Shown one piece after another: positions 1 through 8,084 of a stretch of 64,000 bases of DNA. The stretch is taken from the NCBI RefSeq assembly GCF_011683955.1, contig NZ_JAAQPI010000011.1:248001-312000 (forward strand). The letters are read 5' to 3'. The stretch is from Pseudomaricurvus alkylphenolicus. Lineage in GTDB: Bacteria > Pseudomonadota > Gammaproteobacteria > Pseudomonadales > Cellvibrionaceae. A program made the position numbers and the translations under genes. Positions within the stretch are counted from its first letter, which is position 1; each line of letters begins with the position of its first letter. The notes under the pieces were generated by a model. The model was given only the letters and a program-made list of their open reading frames with translations. It made no database searches and was not told the DNA's origin.

Positions 1-2179
1 GGCTGGCGATATTGGCTTTGTGCAGACTAATCCAATGGGAGCGGCCACCCAGGTCCAGCTGCTGTTTATGCAAGTGGGGCATAGGGCTGCGGGAGAAGTC
101 TTCCAACAGTTGGCGCCAGGGTTGTTTGAGATCGTCCAGGTGCGATCCTATCACTGTCTCGGATGGGATATCGGTCAGCGCCACCATTGCCTGGTTCCAC
201 ATCAGGATCTCCAGGTCTTGCCCCAGCGAGCAAACCGCCATCGGTAGTTCTTCCAGGGTGTTGCGGTGGTACAGCCTCAGGTTGTTGAGTTCGGCCGCCA
301 TGCCGGTCAGTTGGCTGCGGTATTTGGTCAAGCGGTTTTCAATCAGGTTGATGTCGGCTGTGCCCTTCGCCTCTGGCAGATGGTAGGGGATGTGGCGGTC
401 GAGGATTTCGGATGCCACCGCAGTGCCCATCAGGCCCGACAGGTTGGCTTCCAGCTTGTCGCGCAGACGCCTGAGGGCGTAAGGGCGACGTTCATTGCGG
501 TTGAGATTGAGATCGTCCAGCGCCCGCTTCAATTCTTTGCGCGCACTGTCTTCGCCCAGACTCTTGGCCAGGCGGGTAGCAAATTCATCTGCGCTGTGTA
601 CGTCGAGGATCATACGCAGGGGGTGGCTGAGTTCATCTTCGGCGCAAAGCTCGGCACTGTAACGCTCTTCCTCACTGGTGCGAGTGGTGAGTGACAACAG
701 AACGAATGCACCCACATTGAGGCCCAGGGACATCAGCGTGATGGTATTCCAGTAATCAATTCCCAGTCCGATTTCTTTATCCAGCACAGGCACGGTTACG
801 TGATCGATACCAAAGACTGTTGGCAGTAAGAGCCCGACCATCCACACCAGTGTGCCGAGGCACAGCCCCCAGATAAATCCCCGGCTGTTGGCCGTTGGCC
901 AGTAGGCGACGGCAAAGATGCCTGGCAGAAACTGCAGCGTTTCAATAAATGCCATCAGCGCCAGATGGGTAAGGCTGTAGTTATTATCCAGCAATTGATA
1001 GAAGGCATAACCGGCAGAGAATACCAATAAAATCAATACTCTCCGTGACCACAGCAGTTGGCGATAGAGGTTGTGACGCCCCAATCGGGTGGCCGGTAAC
1101 AACCAGTAGTTGAGCAGCATGGTGCTCAGTGCCAGGCACAGGGCCACCATGGCCCCGGTGGCCGCCGCCACGCCTCCGAGGAAGGCCAGCAGGGTGAACC
1201 CGGGAGAGTTCATTTGCATGGGGATGCCGAGGGTAAAGTACTGGGCTGGCAAGTTGACTCCCAGTTCGAAGCCGGCCCAGAGAATCGGGAAGATGGGTAG
1301 CGCCAAAAACAGCAAAAACAGGGGAAAGGCCCAGCTCAGTGTGGCCGTGGTTTTGTGCAGGGGGTTTTCCACCACGCTCATATGGAAGATGTGAGGCATG
1401 GAGATGGCCGTCGCCAGGAATACCAGCAGCAGGGTGTGCGAGGCGGTGTCGTGGATTGGCTGGTGCAGTAATTCCAGGTTTTCTGGGTAGTCCAGCAGCC
1501 ATTGGTCCAGTTCGTCAAGTCCGCCAAAAACGCCATAGACAGCCAGCAGGCCAATTGCCATCAGGGCGACTACCTTGATCAGAGATTCAAGCGCCATGGC
1601 GACCACCAGGCCTGGATGTTGATCGCGGCCCGAGCCGAACAGTACGGTGAACAGGGCCAGCAATACGCAATAGGCCAGAGCCATCACCTCACGGAAACTC
1701 CAGTCGTTAAGTGCATCCGGGAGCTCTTCGGTACTGTTGATGGTGATAATCTGAAGGGTGTCGGCAACCGCCTGTATTTGCAGGGCCAGCAGTGGCAGAC
1801 AGGCCATCACCATACCGGCCGTTACCAGACTGCCCGCCGCCTGGCTGTGGTACCGAAATACCAACAGATCCGCCAGGCTGCCAATCTGGAAGCGGCGGGC
1901 GAGCTGAGCCAGCGGTGCAATTGCGACAGGGGCAAACAGGAATAACGCGCCGGTGCCCAGGTAATAAGCCAGAGCGCCATAGCCAAATTGAAACGCCAGG
2001 TCTATGACGCCGTAAAACGACCAGGCGCTGGCGAAAATACCCAGCGACATAATGTAGGTGATCGGGTGGTGCAGGACGCGATGGGATATCCAGCCCCGCT
2101 CGGCAACATAGGCAACCCCGAACAGCAGCAGCAGATAGGCGATACCGATCAGAGCAATGGTGGTGATATCAAAGGTCAT
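1..2179 (-). CDS. cbrA: CbrA-type sensor kinase with SLC5 transporter domain, 3' end outside window
   Basis: The first 726 codons are present and the protein continues past the left edge. It opens with about 13 hydrophobic segments of the sodium:solute symporter (SLC5/PutP) fold, reaching roughly residue 500. A soluble linker follows, then the start of a PAS domain near residue 640 (ELPMAVCSLGQDLEILMWN). The histidine kinase and receiver parts lie outside the window. In Pseudomonas, CbrA senses carbon/nitrogen status and phosphorylates CbrB to adjust catabolite use. The start is the ATG at 2179, which overlaps the end of the small upstream gene. The order gluQ, small membrane ORF, cbrA supports CbrA over other SLC5 kinases. 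The kinase domain itself cannot be confirmed here. Confidence 0.88.
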   Translation of the reverse strand, partial: MTFDITTIALIGIAYLLLLFGVAYVAERGWISHRVLHHPITYIMSLGIFASAWSFYGVIDLAFQFGYGALAYYLGTGALFLFAPVAIAPLAQLARRFQIGSLADLLVFRYHSQAAGSLVTAGMVMACLPLLALQIQAVADTLQIITINSTEELPDALNDWSFREVMALAYCVLLALFTVLFGSGRDQHPGLVVAMALESLIKVVALMAIGLLAVYGVFGGLDELDQWLLDYPENLELLHQPIHDTASHTLLLVFLATAISMPHIFHMSVVENPLHKTTATLSWAFPLFLLFLALPIFPILWAGFELGVNLPAQYFTLGIPMQMNSPGFTLLAFLGGVAAATGAMVALCLALSTMLLNYWLLPATRLGRHNLYRQLLWSRRVLILLVFSAGYAFYQLLDNNYSLTHLALMAFIETLQFLPGIFAVAYWPTANSRGFIWGLCLGTLVWMVGLLLPTVFGIDHVTVPVLDKEIGLGIDYWNTITLMSLGLNVGAFVLLSLTTRTSEEERYSAELCAEDELSHPLRMILDVHSADEFATRLAKSLGEDSARKELKRALDDLNLNRNERRPYALRRLRDKLEANLSGLMGTAVASEILDRHIPYHLPEAKGTADINLIENRLTKYRSQLTGMAAELNNLRLYHRNTLEELPMAVCSLGQDLEILMWNQAMVALTDIPSETVIGSHLDDLKQPWRQLLEDFSRSPMPHLHKQQLDLGGRSHWISLHKANIAS

Positions 2180-2345
2180 CGGAGTTGCTTCGCCTCTGAA
2201 AGATAAAAGCCGCCAGGATCAGGATGGCCCAGAGAATATAGGGGCGATACCAGGCACCTTCCGGGTTAACCACCCAGGTAAACAGGGTAGGGGAGAAGAT
2301 GTAGGCGATCAGCAGAAATAAAATAAGAAGGCGCTGATTATTCAT
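2169..2345 (-). CDS. cbrX: CbrX-like small membrane protein, translationally coupled to cbrA
   Basis: A 58-residue protein with two hydrophobic stretches, residues about 4-24 and 35-50. It starts MNNQRLLILFLLIAYIFSP and ends in a basic, polar tail. Its stop codon lies inside the cbrA start, an 11-base overlap, so the two are probably translated together. In Pseudomonas a small membrane ORF called cbrX sits in this exact place and is coupled to cbrA. The name rests on position, size and membrane character, since short proteins give weak homology. It probably affects CbrA production or membrane assembly, but no function can be read from the residues. Confidence 0.72.
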   Translation of the reverse strand: MNNQRLLILFLLIAYIFSPTLFTWVVNPEGAWYRPYILWAILILAAFIFQRRSNSDDL

Positions 2346-2465
2346 GGTCTTATCGCGATGGCGTTCCCGTCGGTGTTCTCAAAGGTGATCTTTTGAGAGG
2401 GCGGGGGTCGCCAGGTTGTTCGATTATTATTACGGCGGCGATTGTACTGGTTAACCGGGCGCTCG

Positions 2466-3368
2466 TTAAGTTGTCGTTGTCACGGCGGGCAGGCTGGCGC
2501 AGCGAGGCACGCGCTGACGGCTCCAATGTTCCCTCCCCCAGCTTAGCAGCTCGCTACAGGTTGCGCCCCGAAGTGCGGCCGGGGGTTGGTGATTGAGATC
2601 GCACAATGCTTGCCACAGATTTTCATTGGCGCGGGTCGCGTCCAGCACTGGCGCGTAAGTTTGTTTGCTCAGTTTTTGACCCTGCGGGTTAACAATAATT
2701 GGCAGATGGCCCATTTCCGGTGTGCAAGAGGGTTTCCGGTTCAGCACCTCAAACAGATAGCGCTGTCTGGGGCTGGAATCCAGCAGGTCCAGGCCCCGGA
2801 TGACATGGGTGATGCCCTGATCGATATCGTCCACCACCACCGCGAGTTGATAAGCATAGAGCCCGTCCTTGCGATGGATAACGAAGTCGCCCGGCTCCTC
2901 TGTCAGATCTTGTTCCTGAGGTCCCTGAAACAGATCGTTGTAGGTTATGGTGGCGCTGTTTTTGTCGGGTATCTGCAGGCGTATTGCACAAGGCCGATCC
3001 TGCGAGGGAGGGTGCCGGCGACAGTGTCCGTCATAGGCGCGTAACCCTCTCAGCCGCTGGCGGGTGCAGTCGCAGCAATACGTTAAGTTTCTGGCCCGAA
3101 GCAACTCCAGCGCCTCGTCATAGGCTGGTGATCTCTTGCTCTGGTACATCACCTCTCCATCCCAATGCAATCCATGCCGGTCCAGGGATAGCAGAATGGC
3201 ATCGGCAGCGCCGGGTTGTTCCCGCGGCGGATCAAGATCCTCCATGCGTACCAGCCAGGTGCCATCCTGCGAACGGGCATCGAGATAGCTGGCAACGGCG
3301 GTCAGCAGTGATCCCTGATGGAGTTCACCAGTGGGTGATGGGGCAAAGCGGCCAATATAGGAGGTCAA
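2466..3368 (-). CDS. gluQ: Glutamyl-Q tRNA(Asp) synthetase
   Basis: A 300-residue class I synthetase-like enzyme without an anticodon-binding domain. It activates glutamate and attaches it to the queuosine at position 34 of tRNA(Asp), not to the acceptor end. The HIGH-like signature is seen in IGRFAPSPTGELHQGSL at residues 5-21. The YCCDCTRQRLRG segment with a following GHC is the Cys-rich zinc site typical of GluQ-RS. The second catalytic motif is KLSKQ near residue 235. The length is normal for the family. It lies between dksA and cbrX, the usual gammaproteobacterial arrangement, about 130 bases after the dksA stop and in the same direction. Confidence 0.95.
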   Translation of the reverse strand: MTSYIGRFAPSPTGELHQGSLLTAVASYLDARSQDGTWLVRMEDLDPPREQPGAADAILLSLDRHGLHWDGEVMYQSKRSPAYDEALELLRARNLTYCCDCTRQRLRGLRAYDGHCRRHPPSQDRPCAIRLQIPDKNSATITYNDLFQGPQEQDLTEEPGDFVIHRKDGLYAYQLAVVVDDIDQGITHVIRGLDLLDSSPRQRYLFEVLNRKPSCTPEMGHLPIIVNPQGQKLSKQTYAPVLDATRANENLWQALCDLNHQPPAALRGATCSELLSWGREHWSRQRVPRCASLPAVTTTT

Positions 3369-3453
3369 GGTCGGTCAAACCTTTGCAGCTGAACCTGTGG
3401 GTTCGCCTTGGGCTGGTTGAGAGTGGGCAGATCATCTGCACCGGGTAAGTGTC

Positions 3454-3473
3454 GGGCGCCGTGAATGGCGCCC
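3454..3473 (-). terminator. GC-rich stem-loop after dksA
   Basis: A perfect inverted repeat with 7-base arms (GGGCGCC/GGCGCCC) and a 6-base loop lies 26 bases past the dksA stop. It lacks a U-run, so it may be an attenuator or an mRNA 3' end stabiliser that partly separates dksA from gluQ, not a strong terminator. Confidence 0.35.
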
Positions 3474-3498
3474 TGTATCTTATCGGAGGCTGGGCGAA

Positions 3499-3942
3499 TT
3501 AGCCGCCGACCTGCTTTTCCTTGATTTCGTCCAGGGTTTTGCAGTCGATGCACTGTGTGGCGGTGGGGCGTGCCTCCAGGCGACGGATGCCGATTTCGAC
3601 GCCACAGGTATCACAATAGCCGTAATCGTCGTTTTCGATCAGCTCCATGGTGCTGTCAATCTTCTTGATCAGTTTGCGCTCGCGGTCGCGGGTGCGCAGT
3701 TCCAGGCTGAATTCTTCTTCCTGGCTGGCGCGGTCAGCGGGATCCGGGAAGTTGGCGGCTTCGTCCTTCATGTGAGAGACGGTGCGGTCCACCTCTTCCA
3801 TCAATTCAGTCTTCCAGGTCTGCAGCAGCCCCTTAAAGTGCTCCTGCTGAGCCTCGTTCATGTATTCTTCGCCCTCTTTCATCTGATAGGGCTCAAAGCC
3901 ACGCAGCGTAATACTTTCAGCTTTCTTAGCGTTATCCGGCAT
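3499..3942 (-). CDS. dksA: RNA polymerase-binding transcription factor DksA
   Basis: DksA binds the RNA polymerase secondary channel and works with ppGpp in the stringent response. From the chosen start it has 147 residues, the normal length: a long coiled coil, then a zinc finger. The coiled-coil tip carries the conserved DPADRASQEEEF segment, with the two essential aspartates. The zinc ligands are CDTCG and CIDC. A longer reading frame with 21 more residues exists upstream, but relatives begin at the equivalent of MPDNAKK. A GAGG sequence lies about 9 bases before that ATG. It is transcribed toward gluQ and cbrXA. Confidence 0.96.
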   Translation of the reverse strand: MPDNAKKAESITLRGFEPYQMKEGEEYMNEAQQEHFKGLLQTWKTELMEEVDRTVSHMKDEAANFPDPADRASQEEEFSLELRTRDRERKLIKKIDSTMELIENDDYGYCDTCGVEIGIRRLEARPTATQCIDCKTLDEIKEKQVGG

Positions 3943-4333
3943 CTTTATGCGCCTCTTCGTTGCTTCCAATTGGGTCGACATGGGGGTGATCTGACCACTT
4001 TTCAAGGGCAGTCACAGGTTTCTTGAAACTGGGCTCTCAATACCGGGTTCAACGCCCGCACCGTCGATTGGCCGTTCTTGGCCAGACCGAGCAAGCTACC
4101 AGATCCTGAAAACCCTAGCCAGTGGTTTTTACACCCCTCCGATTCTGGATCGGGCGCGGATACTGCGCCCATCGAACGGCACTGTCAACTGCAAATTGAT
4201 GACAGTGGCCAATATTTGCGGTGAGGCCGGAAAGGACCTTGTCTGCGTTGCAGTTTTTGCCCCAATCCCTATAGTGAGTGCTCTTAATTGGAGCAACATT
4301 ACCCACCGACTGTTACGGAATTACACTGACCCC
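3943..4333. other. Divergent regulatory region between dksA and sfsA
   Basis: About 390 bases lie between the two divergent starts and should hold both promoters. The reading frames that extend sfsA or dksA into this stretch do not resemble family members and are treated as non-coding. No clear operator or RNA structure was recognised. Confidence 0.5.
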
Positions 4334-5038
4334 ATGAAGATCGATCCCGCCCTCGAAGAGGGCGTTCTGCTGCGCCGCTATAAACGCTTCCTTGCTGATG
4401 TGCGCCTGCCCGATGGAAAGGAAATTACGATTCACTGCCCCAACACAGGCTCGATGAAAAACTGCCTGGCCGAAGGCAGTCCCTGTTGGTTTTCCACTTC
4501 CGATAATCCCAAGCGCAAATACCCCAACACCTGGGAAATTGCCACCACGCCCGATGGCGATCTTGCCGGTATCAACACCGGGCGGGCCAATGCACTGGTG
4601 GTTGAGGCTATCGAAAGTGGAGTGGTTGCGGAGCTGCAGGGCTATGACGAGCTTAAGACCGAAGTGCGTTACGGTGAGGAGCGCAGTCGTATTGACATTC
4701 TGTTGAGTCGTGGCGACGAGAGGTGCTACGTGGAGGTCAAGAACGTCACCCTATGCGAAGGCGCAGGCCAGGGCTTTTTTCCAGACGCCGTGAGCAGCCG
4801 TGGCACCAAACATCTGCGGGAGTTGGCGTTGATGGCTTCTCAAGGGCACCGGGCGGTGTTGATGTTTTGCGTCCAACACAGTGGTATTGAGAGCGTTTCT
4901 CCGGCGCAAAGCATCGATCCGGAATACGCCAATACCCTGCGGGAGGTTGTGGCAGAAGGTGTGGAGGTTGTGGCTTACAAGGCCAGGCTGGACCCCACAG
5001 AAATAGTTCTGACCGAGGCGCTGGCAGTGGCGATATAG
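4334..5038 (+). CDS. sfsA: SfsA family protein, sugar fermentation stimulation
   Basis: A 234-residue protein of normal SfsA length. The N-terminal OB-like part has [12 protein letters not shown] and the strongly conserved [11 protein letters not shown] segment. The C-terminal part has a PD-(D/E)XK nuclease-like core with R-IDILL and CYVEVKNVT. SfsA was named from stimulation of maltose metabolism in E. coli and binds DNA; its biochemical role is still not settled. The ATG at 4334 matches the family start, and the 46 upstream residues of the open frame are rejected. It is divergent from dksA, a common arrangement in gammaproteobacteria. Confidence 0.94.
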   Translation: MKIDPALEEGVLLRRYKRFLADVRLPDGKEITIHCPNTGSMKNCLAEGSPCWFSTSDNPKRKYPNTWEIATTPDGDLAGINTGRANALVVEAIESGVVAELQGYDELKTEVRYGEERSRIDILLSRGDERCYVEVKNVTLCEGAGQGFFPDAVSSRGTKHLRELALMASQGHRAVLMFCVQHSGIESVSPAQSIDPEYANTLREVVAEGVEVVAYKARLDPTEIVLTEALAVAI

Positions 5039-5073
5039 TCCATCAGGGTAGAGATCAGGTCGGCGGGTACAGA

Positions 5074-5394
5074 TCAGTCAATTCTGACCCGAACCACGCC
5101 ACCTTCGACGCTGCACTCCAGCGCCTGCAGGGATTGGCCGCTGCAGGGGCCGGACACACAAAAGCCATCGTGGATGGTAAACAGAGCGCCATGGGTGGAG
5201 CACTGGATCAGCTCCCCATCCGTATCCAAAAACCGATCCGGTACCCACTCCAACGGGATACCCAGATGCGGGCAGCGGTTGCGGTAGACGTAAACGGTGC
5301 GGTTGTGGCGGACCGCGAACAGCTCATCTTCGCCCAGCTTAAATCCCCGGCTTTGGTGATTGGGGATGTGCTCTAATAGACACAGTTCGATCAT
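5074..5394 (-). CDS. Small Rieske [2Fe-2S] ferredoxin-type protein
   Basis: A 106-residue single-domain Rieske protein. The two cluster-binding boxes are present: CPHLG (C-x-H) at about residues 41-45 and CSTHGA (C-x2-H) at about residues 64-69. It has no signal peptide or membrane anchor, so it should be a cytoplasmic electron carrier or a small ferredoxin-like partner. The start overlaps the stop of the upstream Deg-like protease by 4 bases, so it is the last gene of an htpX-protease-Rieske operon. Its electron partner is not evident from the neighbours. Confidence 0.9.
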   Translation of the reverse strand: MIELCLLEHIPNHQSRGFKLGEDELFAVRHNRTVYVYRNRCPHLGIPLEWVPDRFLDTDGELIQCSTHGALFTIHDGFCVSGPCSGQSLQALECSVEGGVVRVRID

Positions 5395-6443
5395 TGTGAG
5401 GGCGGTGCCAGCTTCAGTTTGCGTTGCATTACCTTGCCATCCCGCACCAGATCCACCTGCACGCGTTGACCGGGGCTGTGCTTTTCAAGGGCGCTGAGAA
5501 GATCGTCCGTGTTTTCCACCACATCGCTGCCGAGTCCGATGATCACATCGCCCAGCTGATAAGAGCCCCAGCGGGTTCTGCTGACCCCCTTTAACCCAGC
5601 CTGTGCCGCTGGCGTGTTGCGCCCGACGGCGAGAATCGGCACTCCCTTGACGCCGTACTGACGAGCCCAATGGCTGGGACCAATCTCGATACCCAGGGAG
5701 GGGCGCTGCAGGCGCCCATTGGCAATCAGGCTTGGCACAATGCTTTTGACCGTATTGATGGGGATGGCGAAGCCGATACCAACGCTGGCGCCACTGGGAC
5801 TGTATATGGCCGTGTTGATGCCAATCAGCTCGCCGTTGGAATTAATCAGCGGCCCTCCCGAATTGCCTGGGTTAATGGCGGCGTCCGTCTGGATTACATT
5901 GCGGATGGTGCGCTGATTGCTGGACTTGATTTCCCGTTCCAAAGCACTGACCACGCCCACAGTCAGAGTGGTGTCCAGGCCGAAGGGATTGCCGATGGCC
6001 AGAACCTTGTTGCCCACCGTTAGCTTTCCGGAATCCCCCAAAGGCAGAGGTTGAAGCTTGTCTTTGGGTGCCTTGATTCTCAGTACGGCCAAATCCTTGG
6101 AGGGCGCGATACCCACCACTTCCGCCGGCCAGTGGCTCTGGTCATGCATGGTGATGGTGATTTTGTTGGCTTTTTCGATTACATGGTAATTGGTAATGAT
6201 GTAGCCGTTCTTGTCCCAGATTACCCCGGTGCCTGTTCCCCGGGGTACCGTTTGCAGGTTAAAACTATAGCGATCCCGCACCACGGCCTGGTTGGTCACG
6301 TAGACAACGGCTGGGCTGGCGTAACGAAACACCTCGATGGTGTTTTGTTCGTCATCCGTGGAGAAAGCTGCTTTGGCGCTGATTGGAGCACTTAGGCCAA
6401 TGATGGCTCCGAGCAGCACCAGCATGCTCATCAGTTTGGTCAT
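5391..6443 (-). CDS. Deg/HtrA-like trypsin-fold serine protease with PDZ domain
   Basis: From the ATG at 6443 it has 350 residues, starting with a signal peptide (MTKLMSMLVLLGAIIGLS, cut near AKA-AFS). The protease domain shows the catalytic histidine in ITNYHVI, the aspartate in SKDLAVLRI and the serine in NPGNSGGPL. One PDZ domain fills the C-terminal third. It should act in the periplasm on misfolded or regulatory substrates. A longer frame begins with a TTG at 6473, but the ATG is preceded by GAGAGG at good spacing. It lies 26 bases after htpX and overlaps the Rieske gene, so membrane and periplasmic quality control are made together. Confidence 0.92.
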   Translation of the reverse strand: MTKLMSMLVLLGAIIGLSAPISAKAAFSTDDEQNTIEVFRYASPAVVYVTNQAVVRDRYSFNLQTVPRGTGTGVIWDKNGYIITNYHVIEKANKITITMHDQSHWPAEVVGIAPSKDLAVLRIKAPKDKLQPLPLGDSGKLTVGNKVLAIGNPFGLDTTLTVGVVSALEREIKSSNQRTIRNVIQTDAAINPGNSGGPLINSNGELIGINTAIYSPSGASVGIGFAIPINTVKSIVPSLIANGRLQRPSLGIEIGPSHWARQYGVKGVPILAVGRNTPAAQAGLKGVSRTRWGSYQLGDVIIGLGSDVVENTDDLLSALEKHSPGQRVQVDLVRDGKVMQRKLKLAPPSQ

Positions 6444-6469
6444 GTGAACAGGCCTCTCGTAGATCAATA

Positions 6470-7363
6470 TCAAGCGGTTTGCTGCAGGGCGGCAATGCGC
6501 TCGGCCAGGGGAGGGTGGCTGGCAAACAATTTGGACATCTGTTGTTTGAAACCGCCGCTGATGCCGAAAGCGTAAATGCTGTCGGGCATGGAGCTGGGTA
6601 CCTGGGCTTCCACTTCCATCTGCAGACGCTGCAGGGCGCCAATCATGGCGCTGCGGCCGGCAAGCCGTGCACCGGCCTGGTCGGCACGAAATTCGCGGTA
6701 GCGGGAGAACTTCATAACAATAATAGAAGCCAGCACGGCCAGGATCATCTCGGCCACAAAGGTTGCGATATAAAAGCCGATACCGTGACCCTCTTCATTT
6801 TTGAGCAGTACGCGGTCCACCAGGTGTCCGATAATACGGGCGAAGAACATCACAAAGGTGTTCACAACACCTTGGACCAGCGCCAAAGTCACCATATCGC
6901 CATTGGCCACATGGCCAATTTCGTGCGCCAGCACCGCACGTACTTCATCGCGACTGAATCGTTGCAGTAGCCCGGCACTCACAGCCACCAGGGCATCGTT
7001 ACGGTTCCAGCCGGTGGCAAAGGCATTGGATTCCTGAGCGGGGAAGATGCCTACTTCAGGCATTTTGATGCCGGCGTCACGGGACAGTTCGGCAACGGTT
7101 TCCAACAGCCATTGCTCGCTGGCGTTGGACGGAGTTTCAATGATTTGGGTGCGAGTGCCGCGCTTGGCCATAAATTTGGACAGGAACAGCGAGATCAGTG
7201 AGCCGCTAAAGCCAAATACTGCACAGAAGATCAGCAGGTTGGTGAGATTTAGCCCGGTACCGCTCTGGTCCAGGTAGGAGCCAACACCCAGTAAATTGAG
7301 GGTGATGCTGGCGACCACAATCACTGCCAGGTTGGTGAGTAAAAACAGACCGATTCGCAACAC
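6470..7363 (-). CDS. htpX: Membrane zinc metalloprotease HtpX
   Basis: A 297-residue M48 family protease that degrades misfolded membrane proteins in the inner membrane. Two N-terminal transmembrane segments (about 4-24 and 38-58) are followed by the zinc motif HEIGH near residue 147, further membrane segments, and the glutamate ligand in EFRADQAGA. The length matches E. coli HtpX. The start is GTG with AGGAG about 8 bases upstream. A stretch of about 110 bases separates it from the terminator of the small RNA upstream, so it should have its own promoter there, though I could not fix it. Confidence 0.95.
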   Translation of the reverse strand: MLRIGLFLLTNLAVIVVASITLNLLGVGSYLDQSGTGLNLTNLLIFCAVFGFSGSLISLFLSKFMAKRGTRTQIIETPSNASEQWLLETVAELSRDAGIKMPEVGIFPAQESNAFATGWNRNDALVAVSAGLLQRFSRDEVRAVLAHEIGHVANGDMVTLALVQGVVNTFVMFFARIIGHLVDRVLLKNEEGHGIGFYIATFVAEMILAVLASIIVMKFSRYREFRADQAGARLAGRSAMIGALQRLQMEVEAQVPSSMPDSIYAFGISGGFKQQMSKLFASHPPLAERIAALQQTA

Positions 7364-7470
7364 TGAAGCTTTCTCCTAAATATCGGTTAAAAACAAGGTA
7401 TTCAGGTAAGTAAGATGTGTGCCTGTGACAAAAATTCAATGGGAAGGGGCGATCGACGGGTAAAGAATTG

Positions 7471-7497
7471 AAAAAAAGCCACCCCAATCGGGGTGGC
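7471..7497 (-). terminator. Intrinsic terminator of the candidate Fur small RNA
   Basis: Perfect 8-bp stem (GCCACCCC/GGGGTGGC) with a 4-base loop followed by seven U residues on the minus strand. Confidence 0.9.
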
Positions 7498-7588
7498 TCA
7501 ACAACCGTGATTAGCCTGTTGGGAAGTCAGACTTCCCGAGGAGAGAAGGTCATGAGAACCTTGACTCAGCGTTTCTTGCGAAACGTGT
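7471..7588 (-). ncRNA. Candidate Fur-controlled small RNA with anti-Shine-Dalgarno seed
   Basis: A strong promoter on the minus strand and an intrinsic terminator define an RNA of about 118 nucleotides. Three stems are visible: a 6-bp stem with a GCAA tetraloop (7570-7585), a 7-bp stem GGGAAGT/ACTTCCC (7521-7537) and the terminator stem (7478-7497). Between the first two lies a single-stranded run, UCAUGACCUUCUCUCCUC (7538-7555), complementary to a ribosome binding site followed by AUG. This is the layout of an Hfq-type small RNA of the RyhB/PrrF functional class, but I recognise no sequence match to either. On the opposite strand the same bases form a 20-codon hydrophobic ORF with a good ribosome site (7552-7614), an alternative type I toxin reading. 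Confidence 0.65.
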
Positions 7589-7593
7589 TGCTA

Positions 7594-7641
7594 ATAATAC
7601 TCGTTCTCATTTGAAAGTCAATAAGAATTATTCTCATTTTT
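7594..7641 (-). promoter_or_regulatory. Sigma70 promoter overlapped by two Fur-box-like sites
   Basis: On the minus strand, -35 TTGACT (7616-7621) and -10 TATTAT (7594-7599) are 16 bases apart. TGAGAATAATTCTTA just upstream of the -35 matches the 7-1-7 Fur motif TGATAATnATTATCA at 11 of 14 positions. A second, weaker match, TGAGAACGAGTATTA, covers the spacer and -10. Fur with iron would block this promoter, so transcription is expected under iron starvation. Confidence 0.7.
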
Positions 7642-7691
7642 AGAAAATGTTTGATCGTCATTAAGGTTGGGAAAATTGTATTAACAGGTGG

Positions 7692-7970
7692 TCAGCTGAC
7701 GTTAGCTAGCGCACCTTCTGCTTCCATGACCAGACGTTCTTTCAGATCGGGCTCCAGGTCGTTCCAATGAACCTCCATGAGTGCCCCCTGAAGGGCGTAC
7801 AGCATTACCTTGGAAACATGGATACCACGAGTTTTGATTCGGATGTAGGCCTCAACGGCCCCAACTTCCTTCAGGTCTTCATAAGAATGAACACCTACCG
7901 CATGCAGGATATTCACTGAGGCGGCCCCCAGATTTTTAAGCTGGAGCAAATCACTATGACTGTGCGTCAT
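7692..7970 (-). CDS. TfoX C-terminal domain protein
   Basis: A 92-residue protein made only of the TfoX C-terminal domain. Recognisable parts are LKNLGAASVNILHAVGV near the start, a YEDLKEVGAVEAY segment and the LYALQGALMEVHW core. Full-length TfoX/Sxy proteins have an added N-terminal domain and promote natural competence with CRP. Stand-alone C-terminal domains are common in gammaproteobacteria and their role is not established, so competence should not be assumed. It is divergent from the M15 peptidase gene, and transcription from it would run toward the Fur-box region. Confidence 0.85.
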   Translation of the reverse strand: MTHSHSDLLQLKNLGAASVNILHAVGVHSYEDLKEVGAVEAYIRIKTRGIHVSKVMLYALQGALMEVHWNDLEPDLKERLVMEAEGALANVS

Positions 7971-8039
7971 AACGTCGAGTCCCCAAGTTGACAGTGTTAT
8001 TGTATTTATTGTTTCTAATTTCAGCGCTATAGGCCTGAT

Positions 8040-8048
8040 TGTTATAAT
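8040..8048 (+). promoter_or_regulatory. Extended -10 promoter for the M15 peptidase gene
   Basis: TGTTATAAT is a consensus extended -10 element. It lies about 37 bases before the ATG at 8085; a clear -35 is not seen, as is usual for this class. Confidence 0.6.
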
Positions 8049-8084
8049 ACATGCTTATCCAGGCATGGCAAATTCAGGAGTATT

